From contig JAFKJJ010000544.1 of the NCBI GenBank assembly GCA_017306025.1, positions 1 through 40,050 of the forward strand: a DNA stretch of 40,050 nt, given 5' to 3'. Under the pieces are notes generated by a model, which saw only the letters and a list, made by a program, of their open reading frames with translations, had not been told where the DNA came from and made no database searches. This DNA comes from Planctomycetota bacterium. Lineage in GTDB: Bacteria; Planctomycetota; Planctomycetia; Gemmatales; Gemmataceae. Numbering within the stretch: position 1 is the first letter of the stretch; each line of letters starts with the position of its first letter. Shown in pieces: positions 1-7,795 of this stretch. A program made the translations under genes and the position numbers.

Positions 1-2
1 AG

Positions 3-113
3 GCCGACGTCGGGACGCCGGAGGGCGCGCGCGAACTGATCGAGGAGGTCGGCAGGCGGACGGACCGGCTCGATCTCATCGTTCATGGCGCGGGACCGTC
101 GAGTTCGCGGTGA
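3..113 (+). pseudogene. short-chain dehydrogenase fragment, truncated
   Basis: The frame open at the left edge reads ADVGTPEGARELIEEVGRR, then RLDLIVHGAG, and stops at 111-113. This matches the SDR segment in which an aspartate-containing loop and a long helix precede the strand ending in NAG (here HGAG). In SDR enzymes that motif lies near residue 90 of about 250, so the catalytic Ser-Tyr-Lys region should follow, yet a TGA comes five residues later. No continuation is evident in the other two forward frames. I infer a 3'-truncated or frameshifted relic; the 5' part lies outside the window. The identity rests on only 36 residues. Confidence 0.4.
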
Positions 114-130
114 CGGAATCTCACCTGGAA

Positions 131-139
131 TGATACACT
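131..139 (+). promoter_or_regulatory. candidate extended -10 promoter of the TolB-like gene
   Basis: TGATACACT is an extended -10 (TGN followed by TACACT) 43 bases upstream of the start codon at 183. The same TGNTAC pattern precedes several other genes in this window. There is no convincing -35, as is usual for extended -10 promoters. Confidence 0.35.
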
Positions 140-182
140 GAGCGCCGACAGGTTCGCGCTCACCCGAAAGGACGTCCCGCCG

Positions 183-1214
183 ATGAACGCACTTCTGCTC
201 TCACTCGCGCTCGCTCCGGGCGCCGATCCTGACGATTGGAAGGCCGCCGAGGAGGCCCACCTCAAGAACATCAAGCAGGTGACCTTCGACTACGCGCGCG
301 CCGGCGAGGGCTACTTTTCGCCGGACGGCACGAAGATCATCTTCCAGGCCGAAGAGAAGGGCACCGGCAACCCGTTCTACCAGATCTTCGTCATGGACCT
401 GAAGACGGGCAAAGCCACCCGCATCAGCCCCGGCGTCGGGCGCACCACCTGCGGCTACTTCCGCCCGGACGGCCAGAAGGTGATCTGGGCGTCCAGCCAC
501 TCCGACCCGGACGCGAAGAAACACCAGGAGGCCGAGTACAAGCAGCGCGCGGAGGACGCGAAGAACAAGAAGTTCCGCCGGTACTCGTGGGACTTCGACC
601 CGCACATGAAGATCTACGAGTCCAACCTCGACGGCACCGGCGTCAAGTGCCTCACCCCGGACACGAAGGTCTACACCGCCGAGGGTAGCTACTCCGCCGA
701 CGGCAAGAAGATCGTGTTCTCGTCCGGTTCGGAGGGCAACGTGCAACTGTTCACGATGAACGCGGACGGGAGCAACGTGAAGCGCCTGACCGACGCCCCG
801 AACTGCTACAACGGCGGTCCGTTCTTCAGCCCGGACGGGACGAAGGTGGTGTTCCGCGCCGACCGCAAGGAGAAGCACCGCCTCCAACTGTTCGTCATCA
901 ACAGCGACGGCACCGGCGAGAAGGCGCTTACGAACGACGACAAGTGGGTGTACTGGGCGCCGTACTGGTACAAGGACGGCAAGCACATCATCTACACCGG
1001 CGCCGACCACTCGAACGAACTGGTCCGGCCGAACTACGACCTGCACTGGATGAACCTGGACACCGGCAAGCGCACGCGCATCACCTTCGCGCCCGGTCCC
1101 GACGTGCTCCCCGTGTTCAGCCCCGACTCCACGAAGGTGATGTGGACCCGCAGCCCCGACGGGCGCAGCCCGTCGCAACTCTACATCGCCGACTTCACCC
1201 CGCCGAAGGAGTGA
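183..1214 (+). CDS. TolB-like beta-propeller (PD40/WD40-like) protein
   Basis: The 343-residue protein consists of repeated propeller blades. Each carries the PD40 signature FSPDG(T/K)K(I/V)(I/V)F, followed by a segment listing 'D..TG' or 'NADGS' and a threonine-arginine-leucine/isothreonine phrase, as in TolB and WD40-like periplasmic proteins. Blades are seen near residues 45-75, 90-105, 165-190, 210-235, 255-280 and 305-330. The N-terminus MNALLLSLALAPGA is a short hydrophobic stretch that may be a signal peptide, so export is likely. The ATG at 183 has an AAAGGA ribosome site about 10 bases upstream. No tol-pal genes lie nearby, so a role in Tol is not implied. In planctomycetes such proteins are common stand-alone secreted propellers of unknown ligand. 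Confidence 0.8.
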   Translation: MNALLLSLALAPGADPDDWKAAEEAHLKNIKQVTFDYARAGEGYFSPDGTKIIFQAEEKGTGNPFYQIFVMDLKTGKATRISPGVGRTTCGYFRPDGQKVIWASSHSDPDAKKHQEAEYKQRAEDAKNKKFRRYSWDFDPHMKIYESNLDGTGVKCLTPDTKVYTAEGSYSADGKKIVFSSGSEGNVQLFTMNADGSNVKRLTDAPNCYNGGPFFSPDGTKVVFRADRKEKHRLQLFVINSDGTGEKALTNDDKWVYWAPYWYKDGKHIIYTGADHSNELVRPNYDLHWMNLDTGKRTRITFAPGPDVLPVFSPDSTKVMWTRSPDGRSPSQLYIADFTPPKE

Positions 1215-1358
1215 TTTCGTCGGCCGGTCGCGGCGCCATCACCCGAGGAAGTGATCCGGCTCTCGCTCCGAGTACGGCGCCCGCGACCAGCCACCACGAC
1301 ACAGGGCTTCCGTCAGACATGCCCAGTCGGACCAGCGCCCGAAGAGGACGCCGGGGAC

Positions 1359-1680
1359 TGACCTTCCCCAGGTTTGGTGGGGGCTAAGTTGGCGGTGTAA
1401 ACTCAGAGCGAGGAGCTCACCGATGCCCGTCCCCGATCGACACACACCGCCGAGTTCGAGCTGTCGGCGGTGAAGATGGTCACCGAGCAGAAATTGTCCG
1501 TCGCGGAGGCGGCCCGGCCCCTCGATGTCGGCGAGAACCTCCTGTGCGAGTGGCGCGAGGCGTTCCTCGCTCGCGGCGATGCGGCCTTCCCCGGGCACGG
1601 CAACCCGGCACCGGGCGACGACGAGCGGCGCCGCCTGCGGGCCGAGAACGCACGGCTCAAGGCCGAGCGGGATCTGCTTA
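1359..1680 (+). mobile_element. IS3-family remnant: left end and broken orfA
   Basis: From about 1449 the frame reads ...FELSAVKMVTEQ, then LSVAEAARPLDV, then NLLCEWREAF, AAFPGHGNPAPGDDERRRLR and ENARLKAERDLL. This is the helix-turn-helix and leucine-zipper layout of IS3-family OrfA (IS150/IS911-like). The ATG at 1422 (MPVPDRH) is in a different frame, so the start is separated from the body by a frameshift near 1440. The ORF stops matching exactly after ERDLL, where functional copies continue into the orfA/orfB overlap. No orfB is present. TGACCTTCCCC at 1359 resembles an IS3 left terminal sequence, followed by the usual leader and a GGAG site before the ATG. It is inactive. Confidence 0.7.
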
Positions 1681-1681
1681 G

Positions 1682-1948
1682 GAGACCACGAAGGGCGTCG
1701 AGTGGAAGAAGGACACTTGGCACGCGGCCCGGTTGGTGCGCCAGACGACGACCGGCAAGATCGAGGTCTATATTGACGACATGACGAAGCCGATCATGCG
1801 GGCCGAGGACAAAACCTTCCAGCACGGCTTCATGGAGTTCGGTTCGTTCGACGACACCGGCCGCTTCCGCCGCCTCACGCTGAGCACGAAGAACCTGCGC
1901 CTCGGCAGGCATGTCTACTCCCTCAAACCGCTGAGCAAGGACAAATGA
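1682..1948 (+). pseudogene. C-terminal tail of a DUF1080-type (3-keto-disaccharide hydrolase) protein
   Basis: The frame begins immediately after an in-frame TAG at 1679-1681 and gives 88 residues containing WHAARLVRQTTTGKIEVYID, DDMTKPIM and GSFDDTGRFRRLTL. This is the end of the concanavalin-like DUF1080 fold: the 'WH..R(L/V)VR' strand, 'IEVY.DD' and 'FGSFDDTG.F'. All upstream parts of the roughly 200-residue domain and any signal peptide are missing, replaced by the IS3 remnant. Its TGA overlaps the ATG of the phzF-like gene (ATGA), suggesting the intact gene once formed an operon with it. Whether the IS inserted here or a deletion fused the two is not decided by the sequence. Confidence 0.6.
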
Positions 1949-2748
1949 TCCCGCTCTCCGTGATCGACGCGTTCACCGACGAGGCGTTCGGCGGCAACCC
2001 GGCCGCGGTGTGCCGGCTCGACCGTTGGCCGTCCGGCGGGTGGCTGCAACTCGTCGGGCGCGAGATGAACCTCTCCGAAACCGCGTTCCTGGTGCCGCGG
2101 GGCGGAACCGAGTACGAACTGCGGTGGTTCACGCCGCGGGTCGAGGTCGCGCTGTGCGGCCACGCGACACTCGCCTCGGCGCACTTCCTGTGGTCGAACG
2201 GCACCGCAGCGGACGAGGTGCTCACGTTCCACACGCGCAAGAGCGGTCCGCTCTCGGCGTGCCGGCTCGCGTCCGGCGAGATCGAACTCGACTTCCCCGC
2301 GAAGCCCGCCGCGTCGGCCGCCGCTCCGCCGGGGCTGCTCGAAGCGCTCGGCACGGGTGCCGCGGCGCTCGCACGGAACGAGTTCGATTACCTCGTGGAA
2401 CTGGCCGCCGACGCGGACGTGCGACAACTCGCCCCGGACTTCACGGCGCTGGCGCGGGTCGAGTGCCGCGGGGTCATTGTGACCGCGAAATCGGCCGATC
2501 CGCGGTTCGACTTCGTGTCCCGGTTCTTCGCGCCCGGCGCCGGCATCAACGAGGACCCGGTGACCGGCTCCGCGCACTGCTGTCTGTCGGAGTACTGGGG
2601 CGAGAAGCTCGGGAAGGCCGAAATGACGGGCTTTCAGGCGAGCGAGCGCGGCGGGGTCGTGCGCGTGCGGCGCGCGGCCGGTCGCGTGAAACTGATCGGC
2701 CGCGCCGTGACCGTAACGACCGGTCACCTCGCGGCCGAGCCGAAGTGA
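1945..2748 (+). CDS. PhzF-family isomerase/epimerase-like protein
   Basis: The 267-residue protein has typical PhzF motifs. It opens with the strand DAFTDEAFGGNPAAVC and has LSETAFL with the conserved catalytic-position glutamate near residue 46. ALCGHATLASAHFL follows near residue 70, and INEDPVTGSAHCCLSEYW near residue 200. The family folds like diaminopimelate epimerase with two similar halves; members isomerise small metabolites, and most substrates are unknown. Length fits the family (about 260-300). The ATG overlaps the stop of the upstream DUF1080 remnant by translational coupling (ATGA), which explains the lack of a clear ribosome site. No phenazine genes are present, so phenazine synthesis is not implied. 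Confidence 0.88.
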   Translation: MIPLSVIDAFTDEAFGGNPAAVCRLDRWPSGGWLQLVGREMNLSETAFLVPRGGTEYELRWFTPRVEVALCGHATLASAHFLWSNGTAADEVLTFHTRKSGPLSACRLASGEIELDFPAKPAASAAAPPGLLEALGTGAAALARNEFDYLVELAADADVRQLAPDFTALARVECRGVIVTAKSADPRFDFVSRFFAPGAGINEDPVTGSAHCCLSEYWGEKLGKAEMTGFQASERGGVVRVRRAAGRVKLIGRAVTVTTGHLAAEPK

Positions 2749-2821
2749 GTCCCGCGCTCCGGTCGCGACTCACTTACGCATGTCGACGGTGGCCTTCTCG
2801 CCGGCCCGAACGCTGAGCCGC

Positions 2822-3427
2822 TCATGCAACACAAGCACCGGTCTGCTCGCTGGCGAGACCGTCGAACGCGACGGTGGCTCCTTCGGACGTGATGACCGTG
2901 ATCGTCGCGGGCTCGCCCTTGCCGCTGTTGCTGCTGCCCGGTGCCGGGAGCGGTTGCGGCTGCGGGTCGGGGTCCGGAGCGGTGGACGGTTGCGCGGGGA
3001 TGTACTGGTACGGGATCGAGGAACCGGACGTGATCGGAACGCCGGAGATCGAACTCGTGGAGGGGTAACCGTACCCGTAGCCAAGGGCGCCGTACCCCAC
3101 ACCCCCGTAACCGATGCCGCTGTAGCCGAACGGGCGGTAGCCGAGTCCGTAACCGAGCGGGCCGTACAACCCGTACCCGTAACCGTACCCGATCCCGCGG
3201 TAGCCGGAATAGTGCGTCGGGGCGTAATGGTGATACCCGCCGACCGGGGCATAATGGGCACCGCCGTAGTGCGCGCCGCCCACATGGGCGCCGCCCATGT
3301 GAACGCCCCCGACATGACCGCCGGCATGTCCGCCACCGTGTCCGGGCGGGCCGGCCAACGCAACCGGGGCGGCGAACGCGACGACGGCCGCGACCGCCCC
3401 GTATCGAATCGAGCGCGCGAAGCGCAT
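2822..3427 (-). CDS. secreted Gly/His/Tyr-rich protein with truncated TIGR03000-like domain
   Basis: The product starts MRFARSIRYGAVAAVVAFAA with a signal peptide ending near ALAG. About 45 residues of GGH/GGAH repeats follow, then GYG(Y/L) repeats, a proline/aspartate spacer, and ATITVITSEGATVAFDGL at the C-terminus. The last segment is the opening of the TIGR03000 domain common in planctomycete exported proteins. The domain stops after about 25 residues at 2822. The family's closing phrase (RLSVRAGEKATVDM) is present in another frame at 2770-2826, so the middle of the domain has been lost with a frameshift. I chose the ATG at 3427 because GAGG lies 8 bases upstream and the signal peptide then begins normally; an ATG at 3442 is the alternative. 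Confidence 0.6.
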   Translation of the reverse strand: MRFARSIRYGAVAAVVAFAAPVALAGPPGHGGGHAGGHVGGVHMGGAHVGGAHYGGAHYAPVGGYHHYAPTHYSGYRGIGYGYGYGLYGPLGYGLGYRPFGYSGIGYGGVGYGALGYGYGYPSTSSISGVPITSGSSIPYQYIPAQPSTAPDPDPQPQPLPAPGSSNSGKGEPATITVITSEGATVAFDGLASEQTGACVA

Positions 3428-3525
3428 GACAGAACCTCGCATTCGGGAAGCACCCGTTTTGTAGGCGAGCGTCCTGCGGCATGGTCGGGTGGTGTTGATA
3501 TTCTACCCCCGAAGTCCGCGTCCCG

Positions 3526-3671
3526 ATGCACGAACCGCCGGAAATCTCATCCCCTCTGGCGCAAACCGCCCCACCGCATGACACCCTGTTCGCGTGCTTC
3601 CCGGTGTGCCTGACGTTCGTCGCCATCGGCATCGTCGGAGCAGTCGTAGTGTTGCTGGGGCTGTACAACCG
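3526..3671 (+). pseudogene. possible small membrane protein, probably frameshifted
   Basis: From the ATG at 3526 the frame has strong G/C third positions and encodes one clear membrane helix (LTFVAIGIVGAVVVLLGLY). Near 3670 the third-position signal passes to the +1 frame (APPEDESGAEAGLSRYG and onwards). The original frame stays open by chance across the tRNA on the other strand. I read this as a small one-helix protein with a frameshift. No family is recognised and no ribosome site is obvious. The rest of the gene-free interval 3428-3802 shows nothing else. Confidence 0.25.
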
Positions 3672-3802
3672 CACCGCCGGAAGACGAATCCGGGGCCGAG
3701 GCCGGCCTCTCGCGGTACGGCGCCACCGGTCCGCCGTGGGTAGCGACCGCGGTAATGCCGGTGCTGGCCGGGGTGAAGGGAAGTGGATCGAGGTATGTCG
3801 AG

Positions 3803-3886
3803 TGGCTCGGGCGGGACTTGAACCCGCACGCCCTTTCGGGCACAGGCTTCTAAGACCTGCATGTCTGCCAATTCCATCACCGAGCC
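3803..3886 (-). tRNA. tRNA-Leu (anticodon UAG)
   Basis: The minus strand folds as a class II tRNA. The acceptor arms GGCTCGG and CCGAGCC pair fully, with discriminator A at 3803. The D-arm region is GGAATTGGCAGAC. The anticodon stem CAGGT/GCCTG encloses loop CTTAGAA with anticodon TAG. A long variable arm GCCC-GAAA-GGGC follows, then T arm GCGGGTTCAAGTCCCGC. The long variable arm and anticodon identify leucine, CUA codons. The CCA end is not encoded. It stands alone, with no other RNA gene near. Confidence 0.95.
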
Positions 3887-3942
3887 GGCGCCGTCACGGA
3901 CACATTCTAGCAGCCCGAAGTTCGCTCCGTCTTGAACGCGCT

Positions 3943-4536
3943 CTACTTAACGGACGGTTTGCGGCGCGGCTCGTAGGTCCGCAGGTACACCGAAATGTGC
4001 TGATGCATGTCCTCCGGCGCGAAGCCGTAGACCTGCATCTCCTCCATCGCCCGCTCGGCCGTCCACCCCTGGTACTCCATCCGGAAGACCGCGCACATCG
4101 TGCCGGTGCGGTGAATCCCCGCGAAGCAGTGGACCAGAACCGGGTGGTTCTCCTTCTTGTCCATCACCGCGAGGAACTCCTGCACCGCCTGCTCGGCCGG
4201 GATCTCGCCCTTCTCGTCCGCCCCCCACACCCGCGGCACGATGCGGACGTGGTTCAGCCCCCGCGCCTTACACGCCGTCTCTTCCCAGGCGTCCTGGGGG
4301 CTGTCGTTGGGGTTGCGCTTCGACGCCCGGAGCGAAACGACGGTCCGAATGCCGTAATCGTGGATCACCCGCTCCAACCCGGCCGGGGTAAGTTGTCCGC
4401 TGCGATACAGTACGCCGTCTTCCACCACCCGCAGGTTGCGCAGGTGCGTGCCCTGGTACGACGAGTACACCAGGGGCGCCGCGACCACCATCGCGGCCAC
4501 GACCCCGGCCAGTACGATCCGCCATCGATTCGGCAT
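3943..4536 (-). CDS. membrane-anchored dual-specificity/tyrosine phosphatase-like protein
   Basis: The 197-residue protein has one N-terminal membrane helix (residues about 5-23, IVLAGVVAAMVVAAPLVY) followed by an outward-facing or periplasmic phosphatase domain. VEDGVLYRSGQLTPAGLERV and IRTVVSLR are the family's opening strands. VHCFAGIHRTG contains the HCX5R active-site loop with catalytic cysteine and arginine, near residue 142. A general-acid aspartate may lie in the loop around residues 100-115. This matches small bacterial DSP-like phosphatases that act on phosphotyrosine, phosphoserine/threonine or phosphoinositides; the substrate is unknown. The ATG at 4536 has GAGGAG 8 bases upstream. 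It is monocistronic. Confidence 0.85.
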   Translation of the reverse strand: MPNRWRIVLAGVVAAMVVAAPLVYSSYQGTHLRNLRVVEDGVLYRSGQLTPAGLERVIHDYGIRTVVSLRASKRNPNDSPQDAWEETACKARGLNHVRIVPRVWGADEKGEIPAEQAVQEFLAVMDKKENHPVLVHCFAGIHRTGTMCAVFRMEYQGWTAERAMEEMQVYGFAPEDMHQHISVYLRTYEPRRKPSVK

Positions 4537-4686
4537 GGGTTCCGTCTCCTCGGCCTGAGCACCGGAACCCTACCATTGACGGCCGAACGCGAAAAGGCGG
4601 ATCGCGCGGGCGCCGATCGCGCCGCGAAACCGGCCGAACCGGCGGTGACGGTCGCAGAAGCTGGTGCGGCCCAGATGTGGTCCGAT

Positions 4687-4710
4687 GTGGTCCGGTCACT
4701 CCGTGACCGG
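4687..4710 (+). repeat. REP-like hairpin, copy 1
   Basis: GTGGT is followed by an 8-bp stem CCGGTCAC/GTGACCGG closed by loop TCC. Two copies at 8033-8056 and 8111-8134 have the same GTGGT head and TCC loop but a changed, still fully paired stem (CCGCTCGC/GCGAGCGG). Confidence 0.6.
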
Positions 4711-4771
4711 ATTGCCGGATTTCGGTCACGGAGCGGTATCGGATCGCGAAGAGCTGCTTTGTAACGCGCGT

Positions 4772-7700
4772 TCAGTACTCGCCCGCGAAGTGGGGGTGAA
4801 CCCACAGGAACTCTTTCCGCTTGTTCTGCACCTTCTCTAGCCCGCCGAAGCCGGGGTCCTTCTCCTTGAGCCACGCGTGCAACTGGCGCAGCACCGGCCC
4901 GGCCGCCCGGATCGGGTTGCGAGGGTCCCCGCCGCCGAGCCTGCCACGGTCGAGGTCGGGCGCGTCGTCCTTCGAGAGCCACGGCTCCAGTTTCTCCGCG
5001 CCCTTCCCGAACGCCTCGGTACACTTCACCGCCGCTTCGAGCTGCTTGTCGATCGCCCGTTGCGCCTCCGGGTCCAGCGCCAGCCGGACCAGCGGACCGG
5101 CCATCGGCGCCACCACGCTCAGCGTCAGGGCGATCGTCCGCAGCACCGGCGCCGCGGACGCGAACCAGTCGCGCGGCACCTTCACCTCGTACACCCCGCG
5201 CTTCAGGTCGGCCTTTTCCGTCTTCCCGAGCCGCTTGTTGAGTTCCGGCAGCGGCAGCCGGGCGTGCTCGCACCAGAGCGTGAACCGGAACTTCTCGCTG
5301 ATCCACGTCGGGCGCCCCCAGAAGCCCGGCTCCGCCGGCTCGAAGCTGAACAGCCGCGGCCCGTCCTTCGCCTCGTCGGTCATCGCCCGCATCAGCGCGT
5401 CGAAGGACGCCGCCACCCGTGAGCCGAGTTCCTTGCCCCGGCGGTCGGCATCCGCGTCGGCCTGATCGAGCCGGCCGATCAGGACGTTCTGCTGGCCGGC
5501 GAGCTGCGCGCCGAGTGCCCGGATCTGGTCCTGCTGCTCGATCAGCGCCGTCAGCACCATCTCGCCCAGCGGGTCGGGTCGTGCGGCCGGGGCGTTGCGC
5601 AAAAGCTGGCCGATGTCCTGATCGACCTCGCACACCTTGCACTCCTGCACGTCCCGGTGGCGCGCGCTGCTCTCCATCAGCTTCGCCACTTTGAACGTGC
5701 CGTGGCACGGCGGCTCCCACTTCAACGGGTTGAGACACGGCACCGTGACGTTACACTGAAGCTCCTCCCAGAACGATTCGACGAGCGCCTTCACCTCCTC
5801 GGTGAGCACCGCGAGGAACCGGTCCGGGAACGGCGCCCGGACGGTGACGCGGATGTCGTTCTCGACCTGTTCCAGCAGCGCGCGAGAACCGTAGGTGTCT
5901 TCGAGCACCACACCCTGCTGCCAGTGAACGCTCCGGGCGTAGTCAGCGCGGCCCAGCGAGTACCGGTGCAACCGGACAATGAGCTGGTACAGGAGCCCCT
6001 CGGCGGCCGCGGGGCGGTTCTGCTTGTCGACGATCTGGCACAGTTGCGTCTGTTGCGTCTGCCCACCGAACGGGGCCGCCGGCCAGGCCGCGGCGAGCTT
6101 CTCCTCCGGGCGCACATCCGGCACCAGTTGCGCGACCAGAATGGTTTCGGGGACCTTCTTGCCGGCCGGGGTGGCGATCTGGTAGGAGAGGTCGAACCGC
6201 TCCATGAGCTGGCGGAAGATCGGGTGGCAGCGAGGTTCGTATCGGAACTCGGGTTTGCGATCCGGGTCACTCCACAGGTGCGAGAGCCGATCAGTGGTAA
6301 CGAGGCCGCTGTTGTCGCAGGTCTGCCTGTCGTCGAGAACGAAGCTGATGGCGGTGGCGAGCCAGTCGGGCTTGAGGATCACGATGTCCCGCAGGTCCGC
6401 GTCGTGCCCGTAGTGGATCAGGTGACCGAGTTCGTGTTCGAGTTGGACGAAGAACCGGGCGCCGTCGTCATCCATGCCGCACTTCACACAAATGGCCAGC
6501 ACGTCCGCCAGCGGCAGGTACGGTTTCCCGGTCGCCCGGAGCGCCTCGCGGGCCTTCTGCCACGACGCCGGGACGGTGCGGCCGACATCGGGGAGGCCGG
6601 CGGCGACGCGGGCGATGGCGTCCCTGAGTTCGGCGATGCCCGGACCGGGGCCGGCTTTCGGACCCTTGCCAGCGGGCCGGCTGTCGACGTGGAAGAAGCC
6701 TATTATCGTTTCCCTGCCGAACCGGTCCCAGAGCACCTGCCGGTCGATGTCGGGCAGGCGCTGCTGGGGACCACCGTGGGTAGCGATAACAAGGATTTTG
6801 GCCCCCGGTGCGCGGTGCTTGACGAGTTTGATCCACTCCTCAACGGCGCCGGCCTGCTGCCCCTCGCGCGGCTTCCACACCACGAGGTAGACGGCCGGGG
6901 CACTGAAGAACAGTTGGTGCGTGGGGCGATACACTCTCTGTCCGCCGAAGTCCCAGCCGTTGAGCGTGATCGCCCTCCCGCTGGTGGAGTCGGTGACCGC
7001 GACCGATTTCAGTTCGATCCCGTGGGTAGACGGACGGTTCTCGACCCACGGGTCGCCGCGCAGCGCGCCGAGCAGACAACTCTTTCCGACTTCTCCCTCG
7101 CCAACCAAGATCAGCTTGCCCTCGTTCAGAACGATCTGCGGCTCTGCGGCCTTCGCCCGCAGGTAGCGCATAACGGCGTCAAAACCCTGCTCGTGGGCCG
7201 CCTTGAGTTCGGGGTTCAGAGGGTTACCCGTGAGTCGCAGTTTCTCCAACTGCGGAAGCTTGCTCAGCCACTCCGGTAGTTCCGCCAGTTGGTTACCGGA
7301 GAGGTTCAACTCGCGCAACTGTGGGAGTTGTCCCAGCCCCTTCGGCAGCCCAGCCAGTCGGTTACCGGAGAGGTCCAGCGCCCGCAGCTGCGCGAGCCGC
7401 CCTAGCCCCTCCGGGAGTTCCGCCAGTTGGTTACCGGAGAGGTTCAACTCGCGCAACTGTGGGAGCGACTCCAGCCCTTTCGGCAGTCCCGCCAGTTGGT
7501 TGCCGGAAAGGTTCAGCGTCTGCAGTTGTGGGAGCCGGCTCAGCCCCTCCGGGAGTTCCGTCAGCTGGTTACGGGAGAGGTTCAGCCATTGCAGTTGTGG
7601 GAGTTGTCCCAGCCCCTTCGGCAGCCCAGCCAGTCGGTTACCGGAGAGGTCCAGCGCCCGCAGCTGCGCGAGCCGCCCTAGCCTCTCCGGGAGTTCCGCC

Positions 7701-7795
7701 AGTTTCAGGGACGAGAGGTCAAGGACCGCCCCGCCAGAGCAATGGGTGGCTTCGATCTTCTCCTCGGCCCTTCTGACGATTTCGTCGCTGGTCAT
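4772..7795 (-). CDS. ROCO-family GTPase with leucine-rich repeats (LRR-Roc-COR)
   Basis: The product is 1007 residues from the ATG at 7795, which has a GAGGACG site; an upstream ATG at 7849 would add 18. Residues about 23-190 hold seven 23-residue leucine-rich repeats of the form LxxLPxxLxxLPQLxxLNLSGNQ. The Roc domain follows, with P-loop GEGEVGKS near 232 and the switch motif WDFGGQ near 284. Residues about 390-640 are COR-like, with QLEHELGHLIHYG and KPDWL. The C-terminal 350 residues include a possible coiled coil (QQDQIRALGAQLAGQQNVL) and no recognised domain. Roc-COR proteins dimerise through COR and act as GTP switches; LRRs bind partners. In bacteria some have a role in stress or defence, but nothing here proves it. 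Confidence 0.88.
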   Translation of the reverse strand: MTSDEIVRRAEEKIEATHCSGGAVLDLSSLKLAELPERLGRLAQLRALDLSGNRLAGLPKGLGQLPQLQWLNLSRNQLTELPEGLSRLPQLQTLNLSGNQLAGLPKGLESLPQLRELNLSGNQLAELPEGLGRLAQLRALDLSGNRLAGLPKGLGQLPQLRELNLSGNQLAELPEWLSKLPQLEKLRLTGNPLNPELKAAHEQGFDAVMRYLRAKAAEPQIVLNEGKLILVGEGEVGKSCLLGALRGDPWVENRPSTHGIELKSVAVTDSTSGRAITLNGWDFGGQRVYRPTHQLFFSAPAVYLVVWKPREGQQAGAVEEWIKLVKHRAPGAKILVIATHGGPQQRLPDIDRQVLWDRFGRETIIGFFHVDSRPAGKGPKAGPGPGIAELRDAIARVAAGLPDVGRTVPASWQKAREALRATGKPYLPLADVLAICVKCGMDDDGARFFVQLEHELGHLIHYGHDADLRDIVILKPDWLATAISFVLDDRQTCDNSGLVTTDRLSHLWSDPDRKPEFRYEPRCHPIFRQLMERFDLSYQIATPAGKKVPETILVAQLVPDVRPEEKLAAAWPAAPFGGQTQQTQLCQIVDKQNRPAAAEGLLYQLIVRLHRYSLGRADYARSVHWQQGVVLEDTYGSRALLEQVENDIRVTVRAPFPDRFLAVLTEEVKALVESFWEELQCNVTVPCLNPLKWEPPCHGTFKVAKLMESSARHRDVQECKVCEVDQDIGQLLRNAPAARPDPLGEMVLTALIEQQDQIRALGAQLAGQQNVLIGRLDQADADADRRGKELGSRVAASFDALMRAMTDEAKDGPRLFSFEPAEPGFWGRPTWISEKFRFTLWCEHARLPLPELNKRLGKTEKADLKRGVYEVKVPRDWFASAAPVLRTIALTLSVVAPMAGPLVRLALDPEAQRAIDKQLEAAVKCTEAFGKGAEKLEPWLSKDDAPDLDRGRLGGGDPRNPIRAAGPVLRQLHAWLKEKDPGFGGLEKVQNKRKEFLWVHPHFAGEY
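7320..7704 (-). repeat. near-identical duplicated LRR-coding block
   Basis: Bases 7320-7428 and 7596-7704 (109 bp each, 276 bp apart, i.e. four 23-codon units) differ at one position. Neighbouring repeats in the same gene are more diverged, so this points to recent duplication or gene conversion within the leucine-rich repeats. Confidence 0.8.

Noticed and set aside
3526..4764. A 412-codon frame crossing the tRNA and the phosphatase
   Set aside because: It passes through a clear tRNA-Leu and an antisense phosphatase gene. Only the first 50 codons could be real.
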